Positions 1 through 10,290 are shown, numbered from the stretch's first letter. The stretch is 64,000 nt of DNA from Bathynomus jamesi (GCA_023014485.1 JAJOZX010001738.1:596001-660000), one strand, 5' to 3'. The notes: generated by a model not told the origin, from the sequence alone. Translations and numbers: made by a program.

Positions 1-567
1 GAAATGACAAGTTAATTCCTTTTTCTTTCAACTTCGGTTAAAAATATTAAATTTTAATTATTTGTTTAAGTACTTTCTTTCTTAAAGGCCTAAGAACACT
101 CGGTAATTTATCATTTAGTAATTATGCAATATGAAAGTTAGGTATAACACAAAAGCAAACCTATGGACGAGTGGTGTCATGGTGAAGACAGCCTGGGGCC
201 TAAAATTAGGCCCAATTTGGACATGCCATTAATTTTACATTATATAGATTTATTCGTTAGGGCTATAAACTTTATATTTGTATGTGTTATACATATTGAT
301 ATAATAATTTTATTACTTATATTCGCATCTACTTTTTTATAGGTCCTATAATTCTCTTTTGACTAAAAATGAAAAAGTTTAAACCCAAAAGAAAGTACAC
401 AACATTTATATCTACTCGGAGAATATCAAAACCTACTATCATACATACATAGATAGGTTTTGATGAGATTGCTTATCAAAAGAAAAAATCAGTAATTCAT
501 TAAGTCTGATACTCCAATAATAAAAATGAAGTAACACTCATCAAATTGTATTTTATATCAATAATAA
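1..567. other. AT-rich sequence, nothing recognised
   Basis: No open reading frame of interest, RNA gene or element boundary is visible before the first recognisable LINE codons near 568. It may contain more of a decayed LINE or plain intergenic DNA. Confidence 0.4.
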
Positions 568-948
568 TGTCTGGGGGGACTCACTCGTGGCTAGACTACT
601 GTATAGTCTCCCACGATGGTTAGCCTATAATATAATCAATAGCATGTTCGTACTTTATGATGTATTTGAATCTGATTATATCCCATTTGTAGTAGGGCTT
701 GATTGTATAGTAGCACTTGACTTAGACAATGACTGTGATAATGCTGATTGCTATAAGGTTAAGAATAAAAAAATAGGGAAAAGTAAATATCAATCCAGGG
801 TGGGCAGAATACTGTGCTGATTTGTATGATGTAGCAAAAAATATATTCGTGGAATGGGTTGCTATGGGGAAACCTAGGCAGGGGGGATCAAGTAAAGATA
901 ACCCCTCCCAGGTCACACTAGTAAAGCAAATCCCTCCCAAAAATGACG

Positions 949-1146
949 AAGTAAAGATAAGCACCCCCAACCTTTTTTAGTTAGCTTTATAAGGCTAACT
1001 AACGAAAATATCACGACCTAACCTAACCAATCGTCAAGGGCGTACAGTTGACCTAACGATTGGTTAGGTTAAGTCGTGATATTTTCGCTAGTTAGCCTTA
1101 TAAAGCTAACTAAAAAAGGTTGGGGTGCTTATCTTTACTTGATCCA
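949..1146. repeat. Palindromic Merlin MITE-like core
   Basis: A near-perfect inverted repeat: AACCTTTTTTAGTTAGCTTT to the left and its complement at about 1102-1125, with arms that continue through TATCACGACCTAACC. The outer ends read AGTAAAGATAAGCACC and GGTGCTTATCTTTACT. The same core occurs at 32683-32871, so this is a mobile family rather than a chance hairpin. Confidence 0.75.
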
Positions 1147-1176
1147 ATTCATTTATTACAATTTATTGGATAAAAA

Positions 1177-1377
1177 TTAAGAGGGGTGGAAAAAGACTTT
1201 AAAGCGGTATTGGCTGGCAAGTGTGTCGCAAAAATCATTGAAAACATTGTATTTGTGTCGTTCATGCCACAAAAATTCTTGTAGGTACGAGTTCAGGAAC
1301 TCTCGCTTACATCCAATCATCCGTTTAATTCTTAGTTTGTACTTATTCCAGTAGCTTTCGACCGCCTGCGTATGCAC
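1177..1377 (-). pseudogene. Merlin / ISXO2-like transposase C-terminal remnant
   Basis: The 66-residue reading frame contains HTQAVESYWNKYK, then an EFLNSYLQEFLWHERH segment and a short hydrophobic tail. This matches the end of the ISXO2-like DDE domain, where an HT.xxES.W block carries the last acidic catalytic residue and is followed by Y..EF.W or .R. It lies inside the Merlin-bounded element 885-1591. The N-terminal DNA-binding part and the first two catalytic aspartates are absent. The family match is from memory of the motif; an HMM search with the ISXO2 domain would settle it. Confidence 0.65.
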
Positions 1378-2335
1378 ACCAGTAACTCATGCCGCAAATT
1401 AATATTGGAACTAAACCAACCAACCAACCAAATTTTACCTCACGACTGTAAATTAATTTTGGAACTAAACCAACCAACCAACCAACCAAACTTTACCAAC
1501 TTTACCAAGTAAAGATGATCCCTCCCAAAAAATGATCAAGTAAAGATAGTCCCTCCCTTTTCTGTTGGGAGGGATTATCTTTACTTGATCCGGCAGGGGG
1601 AACTTTTTCAACTGAGAAATAGAACTCGTGCTAGGTTCAAGGGTGCTCTTAGATTTATAAGGAAAAATGAAGAGAATCTTCGAAGAGAATCTCTAGCCAG
1701 AAAATTAGGCAATAGCAATACTTCCAGTAGGGAATTCTGGAAGGAGGTTAATAAAATTAACAATAGTAATCTTACCTTGCCAAATTTAATTAATAGAGGG
1801 TGTACAATTTAGGGTGGCCCACTTTTCAATTTTTTTTTAAAAGTATAGGTTATCGTAGCTTTTCCCATTATTTGGCACTATACTAGCACATTGGTACCAT
1901 TTTTACAAAAATTGAACAATATTTAGTGGTCTCGCATCGACCTTGAAATTACGAGTTGTTTTTTTTAAATGCGTACTTTTTAACTTTTTACTGAATCAAG
2001 ATAAATCATTAAGTAGGGATGTTTTCTGAATCCTCTTGATGAGAGAAGTCGTTTGGTGTGCCTTCCAATGTCATACGACTAACGGTTTAAAAGTTATGCC
2101 TGTATACAGGTAATACCAATGTGCTAGTATAGTGCCAAATAATGGGAAAAACCACGATCACCTATACTTTTCAAAAAAATCAGCAAATAGCAGACAAATA
2201 AGGAAGAAAGAAACAATAACTTAAACAATCACTTTTGCATTGTATTGACCACTATCACACGTCACTGGCTGCAACGTTGTCTCTCTGTGCTATGTCATCG
2301 TGGCATGTGGGTTACGGGACACTTTAAAACTGACG

Positions 2336-3174
2336 CTATCGATGAATACTATACACAATACGCACCTGATTATTGGACATGCGGAAACGATCAGCCACTT
2401 CCATGACAGCAGGTGCATTAAGGATGCGGCGAGGAAGATTGACAGACACACTTGGCTCTTTCGGCAGGGGGAACGCTAGTTCTGTCTCCGACTCTCCTGA
2501 CATGCCAGTATCATCATTCTCCATGGCCTCATCTCCGGTTTCGTATGCACACTTTGAGGTTTGCGGCTCCTGGCGAGGACGTTTTCTTCCTTCCTGTAGC
2601 TTTCTTTTTACAGCGAAAATTTTATCGTTCCCGCTCATCGTTGCCACCCGAGGACCACGTTGATCGAGGTAGAAGTCAATGTCTTCTTTCTTGTCCTTGT
2701 CGGACAGCAGTCGATTCTTCTTTATATCTTCGACAGCGTCAGATGCTCCGATATCCCACAGCTTGTCCACACTGTCCGAAAACTTCTGCCGTTTTCCTCC
2801 GGCGTCAGTTTCTCGTTTTCTGCTCTTTTGGAGTAAGTGCCACTCTTTCCACAATGCCTCTAGCTTCCGTTCGCAGTTGAGCTTTGTGATTGTTTTAATG
2901 CGGGCCATGTTCCAAAACTTTAAGACGTTGTTTACGGTTTCTTTGAATGCGTGTTTTCCTGTTAGCAGTGTACTGGATAACACTGAAGAAGTATTGCAAA
3001 ACCTGCCGGTTGTTGGCAATTTGCTACCACTGATGAGGACGACGGTTGGCCAACTAAAAAAATTTCCGAGGCCGATCTTAGAGAAGGTAGCGATGTTATT
3101 TTCGCCTTTCCTTTTGATGACTCTCTATTTGTAGCTTCAAGAGTTCTTCTAGTTATGGTTGCCATCGATTTGTC
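2336..3174 (-). pseudogene. Uncharacterised protein, N-terminal part, inside inverted-repeat element
   Basis: The main frame (2336-3019, 227 residues) contains KTITKLNCERKLEALWKEW, a basic KSRKRE stretch, FSDSVDKLWDIGASDAVEDI and DIDFYLDQRGPRVATMSG, then an acidic and proline-rich tail. An overlapping frame (to 3174, starting MATITRRTLEATNRES) probably supplies the start, so one frameshift is implied. The spacing F..-LD.L.DI...DA..-I-(D)-F...QR-GR resembles the N-terminus of a family of uncharacterised arthropod and cnidarian proteins that I remember as repetitive; no function is known to me. Its position between long inverted repeats suggests it belongs to the element. The region 6435-7356 looks like the C-terminal half of the same type of protein. 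Confidence 0.5.
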
Positions 3175-3252
3175 CATGACAAAGGATGAGGAACTCAGAC
3201 AGAATTTCAAAATGTTATGATCTGCAAAAAAAAGAAATAGGTTAGGTACCTG

Positions 3253-3836
3253 CAGGCCCGGATCTAGAAGAATGGGGGCCCGTGGCTAATTTCTTTTTTG
3301 GGGGCCCCCTTGGCTACAATTTTTATTATATAAGGATTATAAGCTTTGTTTACGAGGAAAATTAAAGGTTTTCAGAACAAACATATTACTTTACTTTATT
3401 TATTTAGTTTTCAGAACAAACATATTACTTTACAAATATTTTACTTTATTTTACATATTATATTTTCCTGAATTAATAATTTTATACACACCTACCTACT
3501 GATTATGAGCTGGCAACCGATTGAACCGACGAGGCCTTTTTTTGTGCAAATTCATTAATAATATTTCGAAAATCGACTTCTTTGGCCAGAGCATGTTCAA
3601 CACAGAGAATTGCAGTGACTGTAATCGCTTTTGCTTCATTGTTGAACGTGTGCAACATTTCAGTCGCTTTAACTTAAGAAAAACTCCGTCCGCCGGTACA
3701 ATTGGTCACCATCAATGACAAGTACATTCTGTATGCATTTAAGACATTGGGGAAAACTTCTCCAAATTTGGAGGCCCCCCTCAAATGCGGGGCCCGTGGC
3801 TGCAGCCCACATAGCCCACCCCTAGATCCGGGTCTG
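3253..3836. mobile_element. hAT-type non-autonomous element with perfect 8-bp TSD
   Basis: A 584-bp insertion with ends CAGGCCCGGATCTAG and CTAGATCCGGGTCTG, flanked by GGTACCTG on both sides (3245-3252 and 3837-3844). CAG..CTG termini plus an 8-bp duplication are diagnostic of hAT. The subterminal sequence GGGGGCCCGTGGCT is repeated in inverted form near 3775-3800. The interior is AT-rich with no transposase, so this is a MITE-like derivative. Confidence 0.9.
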
Positions 3837-4338
3837 GGTACCTGGCACAGGCATAGTGCATTTTCTAATTACCTATATACATTATACATTCCGCCCGGGT
3901 ATGGTGACTCATTTTTTTGAAAAGTATAGGTGATCGTGGTTTTTCCCATTATTTGGCACTATACTAGCACATTGGTATTACCTGTATACAGGTACAACCT
4001 TTAAACCGCTAGTGATACATTGGCAGGCACACCAAACGACTTCTCTCATTAAGAGGATTCAGAAAACATCCCTACTTAATGATTTATCTTGATTCAGTAA
4101 AAAGTTAAAAAGTACGCATTTAAAAAAAAAACTAGTAATTTCAAGGTCGATGCGAGACCCTAAATATTGATCAATTTTTTGTAAAAATGGTACCAATGTG
4201 CTAGTATAGTGCCAAATAATGGGAAAAACTACGATCACATATACTTTTCAAAAAAAATTGAAAAGTGGGCCACCCTAGTGTACATGGTGCAAAAAACATT
4301 GCAGAGCTGTGGAAAAATCATTATGAAACCCTATTTAA

Positions 4339-6262
4339 TTGTCTCGGGGGGGAGGGGGGAATGGAATAAATATATGCCTAAATGTAGAACGCTCTGAAGA
4401 GCTACTAATTAATGACTCAGAAATCTGGCAAGCTATTCATAAGTTAGATGATAACAAAAGTTGTGGCCTAGATGGCATACAAGCAGAACATTTAAAATGT
4501 TGTAGCCCTCGTATAATACCTGTGCTTGCAATGTGTTTCACAAGCTGTACGATACATGAGTACTTGCCACAGTCCATTTTGTCAGTTGTATTGTTGCCAG
4601 TTGTTAAAAATAAGGGTGCTAGTATCTGTGATAAGAATAATTATAGGCCAATAGCACTTGCCAGTATGCTTTCTAAGGTGTTAGAATATGTCATTTATAA
4701 TAGGATAAGTACTTACTTGCAGACTTATGACAATCAGTTTGGCTTCACTGTGAAACATGGTACCGACATGTCACATGTGTATTTATATGCTAAAGGAAGC
4801 CGTCCTAAAGTACAAGATGTCAAGTAGCAATGTATATTCCTGTTTTTTGGATGCATCAAAAGCATTTGATAGAGTTAACCATCACAAACTTTTCAAGAAA
4901 CTCTCGTGTCGAGGGGTACCTAAATATATACTTAGGATACTTGCATTCTGGTATACAGAGCAGACCATGTTTGTAAGATGGAAAAGCACTGTATCACCAG
5001 GTTTTAAGGTACAGTAACTAATAGTGTTAGGCAAGGAGGCAGAACATTTTTTAACCTCGTGAGTGGGCGACATGACTGTCACCCAGTGAAGAAAATTTGT
5101 CGCCCAGTAAATGAAATTTTAGGGTACTGGGCGACAAGGAATTTTCAAAATTTATAAAAATAGAATTGTCTTGGGAGCATTGTCTTGGAAGCCATATAAA
5201 TACATATAATACATGCACATATGCCACAATTAGAACTGTTTATCCTAAATGTAAATATGAAATTTACATTGAATATTTATATACAGATAACGCTAGCGTT
5301 ATTTCAGACCACACGGGGATGGTGGCTTGATTAGGGAACATCCGGATCTATAGTATCCTTAATCCAGGGGTGTGCTGGGACCGGTTCGGTCCGGTTCGCC
5401 CTAACCGGTTGTTAAATTTTGATTGGATCACCGAACCGTTTGTTTGTTTGTTTTTAACAAATATTTAACAGTCAGTAGAAATTTATTTATATCTAAATTT
5501 TTTTTTCATTTTTTCAGGATTTTATTGAAAAATATAGATACGGTAGTATCACAAGCAGTGGTCGTTTCAATATTTATATATTTTTTGATGAAAAATTAGT
5601 TTATTTGTAGATAATTATGTCATTAGTGAGTATAAAAAATGTTAAATAATTTCTGCTAAAATGTTACAAAATGCTGTTTGGAAAAGTTAAAATGCGTTGG
5701 CTTCTGGGGCTCCGCCCCGGACCCCGCTGCACCCCAGACCCCCTAGCTTAATGACTCACGCCATTGGCGCTCGCCGATTTACACCCGTATCTGTGTTAAC
5801 CCCTGCCTTAATTCCCCCCCCCCCTACTTCCCGACTTGCCTTTGTCGCCCAGTGGGAAAAGCTTAAAAAAATGCTCTGCAAGGAGGTATATTATCACCCT
5901 ATCTTTTCTGTATATACATGGATGACTTTACCAATGAACTAAAAACTGCACGTACTGGCTGTGTCATTGGAAAGGAAAAAATTAATCATGTAATGTATGC
6001 TGATGACCTTGTTCTTCTGTCACCCTCTCCCCATGGGCTGAGAGTACTATTAGAGATATGTGAACAATATGGTGTAGAAAATGACATCACCTATAATGGG
6101 GCAAAGAGTTGTATTTTGATTTTTAGGTGTAATCTACTGAAACATGTATCATGTGGGTCTTTTGAAATGAATGGTCAAACTATACCTGTTAAAGACACAT
6201 GTAAATACTTAGTTCATGTAATTAATCACGAGCTGCGAGATGAACTCGATATTGAGAGGTAA
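4339..6262 (+). pseudogene. LINE reverse transcriptase, interrupted
   Basis: First part (4380-5030): an SCGLDGIQAEHLK block, NNYRPIALASMLSKVLE, an FGFT..H region and YSCFLDASKAFDRVNHHKL carry the finger and palm motifs. The F-x-D-x-x-K-A-F-D motif holds the first catalytic aspartate. There is a frame change near 4760-4830. Second part (5887-6262): the catalytic box is YADDLVLL, followed by thumb sequence. An 839-bp hAT element separates the two parts within the QGG-ILSP motif. Excising it with one 8-bp repeat rejoins the reading frame. The protein ends abruptly near 6262. It served to copy LINE RNA at a nicked target, and is inactive now. Confidence 0.85.
5040..5878. mobile_element. hAT-type non-autonomous element with perfect 8-bp TSD, in LINE RT
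   Basis: An 839-bp insertion with ends CAGAACATTTTTTAA and TTAAAAAAATGCTCTG, flanked by CAAGGAGG on both sides (5032-5039 and 5879-5886). The decamer GTCGCCCAGT and its inverse recur near both ends (about 5067-5135 and 5843-5852), like hAT subterminal transposase-binding repeats. At about 5366 the sequence CAGGGGTGTGCT followed by inverted GGTTCGGTCCGGTTCG looks like the end of another hAT element nested inside. A stretch at 5700-5745 (GGGGCTCCGCCCC) is GC-rich. No transposase is present. Confidence 0.85.
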
Positions 6263-6434
6263 CGTAAAAAGCTGTATGTACAGTAGGGCGAGGCGAAAAT
6301 ATAGCGAACTCAAGTTGTCAGTATGAAACATGGCTGAAAAGGTGCTCTAGTACCCACCTATCATAAAAACATCAACTTTTATAGCCTATGAATATGTGCA
6401 TTATATGAACTGTAACTGCTCTCCTCTTGTTGAT

Positions 6435-7356
6435 TCACTTAAAATCTGACTTTGTTCCCCTTTTTGGATTCTCTAGCCGAGATTTCTTGTTGAGCATAAC
6501 CATTCCATGGCAGGTGTCATGTCCGTAGACTTTTTCACTTGCAGAGATTTCCTTCACATTTCTTTCAACCGCCTGGGAATGACACGGGTATGTGTCGAGA
6601 ATTATGAGTTTTTGGCAGTCATCAGTGCTACTTAATAACATCAGAGAGTATGGAAGGAACAGTAGTATCCATTTCGTTCCAATCAATCATATCCATGTAG
6701 GTCAAAGCTGAGAAGTTAAGCCTGATGGATTTCTTGTCAAACATTCAAATTTCACCAGGTATAACACTCCTTTTCGCTTGTAACACTTTTTCAACTGCTA
6801 GCTTCCGAATATTCTTATTCTTGTCAGCGATAGCAGATAAAAGGATATTTTCAGGATAACAAAAGTAACAGTTGTTTTGTAACACAGGACGAATAATGTC
6901 TTGGTCGATTGTATGTAGTTTTTGATAGAGCTCAATCATGAAGAAAAAGTTTTTAGTTCCATCCTGGCAAGACCAGTTTGCTTTGATATAGAACCATGCA
7001 GGAGCATAGAAGTTCAGTATAAAATGAGCTATCCTTTGAAGTGTTTCTGATGGTTTTTCGTGCGACATGTAATAACGTCAGAGACTATTTGCTTTTGTCA
7101 GCCACCGTGCATTATTGAGAGACCCAGATTGAGTAGTTTCTAACAGTGTGATAGCTGGACCTCTATCATGACCATTTTGAATTGACAAACACGCCTTATG
7201 AAGGTATTGCTGGTCACTGCTGAGATCTGCTAGCACTTCTTCTGTTAAGTCCATCACTTTTCCAGCGAGAGGTGGAAATTTTGCAATTGGTCTGTTCTTT
7301 GGATCAAAGTTCAGATCCTTGCTGATTTTGCCCTGTGAACTTCTAGGTCCTGTCAT
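6435..7356 (-). pseudogene. Uncharacterised family, C-terminal part (NARWLT / HSQAVER motifs)
   Basis: Three consecutive minus-strand frames read as one decayed protein: 7078-7356 (SSDQQYLHKAC, then SLNNARWLTKANSL), 6745-7068 (LNFYAPAWFYIK, PVLQNNCYFCYPENILLSAI) and 6435-6686 (PCHSQAVERNVKEIS with a basic tail). Between them runs RLNFSALTYMDMIDW, outside any long open frame. I recall this order of motifs from uncharacterised, often multi-copy arthropod and cnidarian proteins, some of which also have the N-terminal block seen at 2336-3019. The function is unknown to me; multi-copy status and company suggest a transposon protein. Stops separate the pieces, so it is a pseudogene. It is cut off at 7356 by a DD41D transposon fragment. 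Confidence 0.5.
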
Positions 7357-7768
7357 TTTCCCATCATGGTTCCAACAAGACGGCGCTCCTGCACATTACA
7401 GCACCCAAGTAAGGGAATACTTGTACCAACAATTCCCTGGTCATTGGATAGTACGTCGAGGACCTGTGGAATGGCCAGCTAGAAGCCCGAATCTCACGCC
7501 ACTAGATTTTTATCTCTGGGGTCACTTGAAAGCGCTGGTATACGCAGAGAAAATTAGGAGTGTTGAACATTTGCGGCAGCGCATTATTGGGGCATGTAAC
7601 ACTATTACTCCTGACATCATTCACCGTGTGCTTGCTGTCTGGGTATCACGTCTGAATTTGTGTACTGAAAATAATGGTGGACATATTGAGCATGTTCTGT
7701 AAATAAAAGCTTTTGTTTTGCCTTTTTGTATTATTTTTCCTATGATGCCGGACTTATGGGACACCCTG
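7357..7768 (+). mobile_element. DD41D mariner-like transposon, 3' fragment
   Basis: Closely similar to 26866-27266. The transposase end is readable at 7367-7702: FQQDGAPAHYS (second catalytic Asp), RRGPVEWPARSP and PLDFYLWGHLK (third Asp), with 41 residues between the two aspartates. It ends with the terminal repeat GATGCCGGACTTATGGGACA at about 7744-7768. The SPD of the usual SPDLTPLD is SPN here. The 5' half, with the first Asp and helix-turn-helix, is missing. Confidence 0.8.
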
Positions 7769-7774
7769 TATAAT

Positions 7775-8108
7775 GAGAAGAGGCAGATTTTGTACGGTCC
7801 CAGCTGCGATGGAACAAGGGGCCATGAAAACGAGGATAGAAAATACCCTCAGAATACGAGGCCCAAAGCTTTTCAATGTTCTACCAAAAGAAGCGAGGAA
7901 TCTCCAGCACACCGACCTGAATAACTTCAAGAACTAGCTGGACAGGTTCTTGTGCAAAGTCCCTGATCAGCCATGCGTGGCTGGCTACGAGGGCAGGAGA
8001 TGAGACAGCAATTCCCTACTTCACCAAATCCCGCAAATGAGGCGGGATGCTGCAGAGGGGTCGACCGCAGGTCGATCCTGAACCGTCGTTCAAACTCCCC
8101 TGAAAAAG

Positions 8109-8115
<7 letters not shown>
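7775..8115 (+). mobile_element. LINE 3' end (same family as 13868-15262)
   Basis: A short 3' fragment of the same LINE that lies in reverse at 13868-15262. Shared landmarks are GAAAACGAGGATAGAAAATACC, the ORF end with LRIRGPKLFNVLP and LDRFLCKVPDQP, and a 3' tail with CCGCAAATGAGGCGGGATGC and GACCGCAGGTCGATCCTGAA. The copy ends in TG and TA repeats, so this family seems to use a microsatellite-like 3' end rather than poly(A). Confidence 0.75.

Positions 8116-8161
<46 letters not shown>
8116..8161. repeat. TA/CA microsatellite between LINE end and mariner end
   Basis: A TG-TA-CA run directly joins the LINE 3' end to the mariner terminal repeat. Confidence 0.9.
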
Positions 8162-8163
<2 letters not shown>

Positions 8164-9230
8164 GAGGGTAATTCAATAAGTATCCGCACTTTTTATTTTC
8201 ACATCTGATAGATTATAAACACATCATTTCTCAACATAGTCTCCCTGTTTCTCAATACACTTAGTCCAGCGATCTACAAGCCTCATAATGCCATCGCAAA
8301 AGAATGTTTTTGGCTGTGTGCGTAGCTAGTCATGCACCGCCTCCTTCAGGTCATCATCGCCTTGGAATCGCTGACCTCTCAAAGCGTCTTTTAGTGGTCC
8401 AAACAGGTAAAAATCCGAAGGTGCCAGGTCTGGACTGTAGGCTGGATGATCGAGAACTTAAAATTTAAGTTCTTGAAAGCATTTTCTAGTCTGTGCAGCG
8501 GTATGAGGGCGCGCATTGTCGTGTAACAGAATAACACCTTCCGACAATCTCCCTCTCCGTTTTGTACGAATTGCTTGCTTTAACTCATTCCGAAGCATGT
8601 CAGAATACGATGCACTTGTTACTGTAGTTCCTCGCTCTAGATAATGTTCAAGGATAGGGCCTCGTGTATCCCAAAACAGTGTTAGCATAACTACCTGCTG
8701 ACGGCTGCGCTTTGAACTTCCTTGCAACGGGAGATGTTGGATGCTTCCATTACATGCTCTGTCGTTTGCTTTCTGGTTCATAATGATGGATCCAGGTTTC
8801 ATCTCCAGTGATAATGCGCTCCAAAAAGTTTTCACCATTATGATACCGCGCCAAAAGACGAGAGCAGACGTCCATACGATTACGCTTGTGCTCTTCTGTC
8901 AAGTGTTTGGGCACACATCTTGCATAAACCTTGTGAAAGCCAAGAATGTCATGAACTATCGAATAGGCTGACCATTGACTGATGTCTAATGAAGATGCAA
9001 TTTCTTTTGTTGTTAATCTTCTGTCATCGAAAATCATGGCTCTGGCTTCTTCCTGCTTGTCACCACTGGTTGATGTTGATGGTTGACCTGAGCACTGAGC
9101 ATCTGTCACACATGTCCGACCTTCCTTGAACATTTGAATCCACTCGTACACACTTCGCCGTGGTAACGCATTATTCCCATACTGAGCACATAAACGCGTG
9201 TGAATTTCAGCTCCTTTCACACCTTCTGGG
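8162..9230 (-). mobile_element. Mariner transposon (DD34D), larger part of a split copy
   Basis: Terminal repeat ACGAGGGTAATTCAATAAG at 8162. Reading away from the left end on the minus strand gives the transposase C-terminus to N-terminus. The matching opposite terminal repeat, the transposase start codon and the first residues lie 4.3 kb away at 13517-13788. The interruption falls at 9230, exactly where a hAT terminus (TAGGGTTGCCAGA) begins. The element therefore inserted first and was later split. Confidence 0.85.
8230..9225 (-). pseudogene. Mariner transposase (DD34D), disrupted
   Basis: Readable blocks: KGAEIHTRLCAQYG and SVYEWIQMFKEGR (helix-turn-helix half), TGDETWIHHYEPESKRQSM with the first catalytic Asp, then HDNARPHTAAQTRK with the second Asp. 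After a stop just below 8458 come SPDLAPSDFYLFGPLKDAL with the third Asp and a WTKCIEKQGDYVEK tail. The Asp-to-Asp spacing fits DD34D. A frame change near 8750-8840 and in-frame stops mean it is dead. The first ~20 residues are at 13519-13587. Confidence 0.85.
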
Positions 9231-10290
9231 CTAGGGTTGCCAGACGTCCTTTATTTCAAAGGACAGTCCTTTATTTCGATCTGCTTGTCCTTGTCCTTTA
9301 TTGAAGCGTCAAAGGACGGCATATGTCCTTTATTTCTATTTTTATGTCTATTTCAAAATCATAAATAATAAATCCTTTAAGAAATTTATTATAATTACAT
9401 AGGTATTTTTACAAAGCAATAAAACAACTTGAAAGCAATGAAACTTGTGCTAGTGATGTTTTCCATGTAATGGATGATCTGAAAAATTCACTTAAAAATC
9501 GTCTTGAACAAGAATTTTTTGGTTATCAAGTACATCAACATTTTCGCCAATTAGATCCTCTTGTTAAAAGCGCAGTGCTAAAAGATTTTAAAGCATTTTA
9601 TGATGCAGCATTGAAATATTTAGAAAGTCATTTTGATTTCAGTCAAGCTACCCTTTTTAGAAAACTCAGCAAATTATGCTTTAAGGACTCTTGCCCTGAT
9701 TTTAACTCTTTTGTGGAAGTAGTAGAGCATTTGAAATTGGTTGAAAAACTCAAGTTGAACATGAATGATTTATTTGATGAGGTTTCAGTACTAAAAGAGA
9801 ATTATGCAACTTTATCAGCCTCTGATAAATTTCAAAGTTGTTCGAGCACTTCAGGGCGTTGGTATTTACTTTTAAAAAGCGTTGATTTCAAGTTTTTAAA
9901 CATTTTCAAGGTGATTTCTTACGTTCTTTCAGTGCCAGGCACTTCAGCATTTTCAGAAAGGATATTTAGTGTTATGAACTCAAAGTGGAATGATGAGAGA
10001 AACAGATGTTCACTTCCTCTTATTAAGAGCGAACTATTGATTTACTTCAATTTTAAAGATAATTGTTTAGATTTTGCAGAGAAAATAAAAAATGATGTCA
10101 AAGTTCTTAAGGCTTCTCGAAGTAGTACTAAATATGCTCAACATGAATAATTCCTAGATTAAATAGTTATTTTTGTTTTACTTTTTGCTGTTTTCTTTTG
10201 TATAATATTAAATGAAGTAAAAAGTAAAAAGAATTTATTTTATTTTTACAAATAAACTACCTAACTGGCGAAATTAGTTTAGTTTAGTTA
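9231..10290 (+). mobile_element. hAT transposon remnant
   Basis: Starts with the terminus TAGGGTTGCCAGA, followed by repeated CCTTTATTTC/GAAATAAAGG subterminal motifs. The same 13-bp terminus bounds the complete MITE at 58264-58611. The N-terminal transposase coding part is missing and the right end has been lost or replaced by the CT repeat and LINE. The left flank CTTCTGGGC and the sequence CTTCTGCCC at about 13517 may be the two diverged copies of its target duplication. Confidence 0.7.
9470..10150 (+). pseudogene. hAT transposase, C-terminal half with dimerisation domain
   Basis: A 226-residue open frame. The C-terminus carries the hAT dimerisation signature: VPGTSAFSERIFSVMNSKW, then DERNR and KSELLIYFN. 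The N-terminal 150 residues are helical sequence expected upstream of that domain. Full hAT transposases are about 600-700 residues with a BED zinc finger and DDE residues, so this is a truncated copy, although the remaining frame is open and hence fairly young. The start chosen at 9470 is arbitrary. Confidence 0.75.

Larger units (their letters stand above)
885..1591. mobile_element. Merlin-like DNA transposon, non-autonomous, with perfect 8-bp TSD
   Basis: A 707-bp insertion bounded by inverted repeats GGATCAAGTAAAGATAA (left) and its complement (right, ending TTACTTGATCC). It is flanked on both sides by the same 8 bases, GGCAGGGG (877-884 and 1592-1599). The interior holds a fragment with the C-terminal features of an ISXO2/IS1016-like transposase, which is the Merlin transposase family. 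GG-starting termini and 8-9-bp target duplications are known Merlin features, so structure and coding remnant agree. The interior also contains further copies of the terminal repeat (near 949, 1145 and 1530), suggesting a smaller relative landed inside. Too damaged to move on its own. Confidence 0.8.
1810..4277. mobile_element. 2.47-kb DNA element with ~370-bp inverted repeats and an unclassified ORF
   Basis: Left arm 1810-2190 starts TAGGGTGGCCCACTTTTCAA. The right arm 3906-4277 is its inverted copy, ending GGGCCACCCTA. GTGTACA stands just outside both ends (1800-1806 and 4278-4284), suggesting a target duplication of about 7 bp, although three extra bases lie before the left TIR. Each arm is itself a fold-back: CCATTATTTGGCACTATACT recurs inverted at both ends of the arm. 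The interior holds a minus-strand reading frame (2336-3019 plus an overlapping N-terminal frame to 3174) and a nested hAT element (3253-3836). It sits in the LINE between endonuclease and RT. I cannot assign a superfamily. Confidence 0.75.
568..6262 (+). mobile_element. 5'-truncated non-LTR retrotransposon (LINE) broken by three nested insertions
   Basis: Plus-strand LINE remnant. It starts inside the endonuclease domain (THSWLDYC at about 568, then an ESDYIP box near 670, the position of the usual SDHxP motif) and continues through an inter-domain segment (1592-1799) into reverse transcriptase (4285-5039 and 5879-6262). The gaps are filled by a Merlin element (885-1591), an inverted-repeat element (1810-4277) and a hAT element (5040-5878). 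Removing the Merlin with one copy of its 8-bp duplication makes the frame continuous (GKPRQG then ELFQL). Removing the hAT element restores the RT box NSVRQGG-ILSPYLF. The 5' end and the C-terminal part of ORF2 are missing, with stops and a frame change near 1800/4280. The RT resembles the CR1/L2/Rex group, but I would not fix the clade. Dead copy. Confidence 0.85.

Noticed and set aside
1010..1075. Arthropod telomere repeat (CCTAA)n
   Set aside because: Only two copies of CCTAA, on each palindrome arm; part of the Merlin MITE core.
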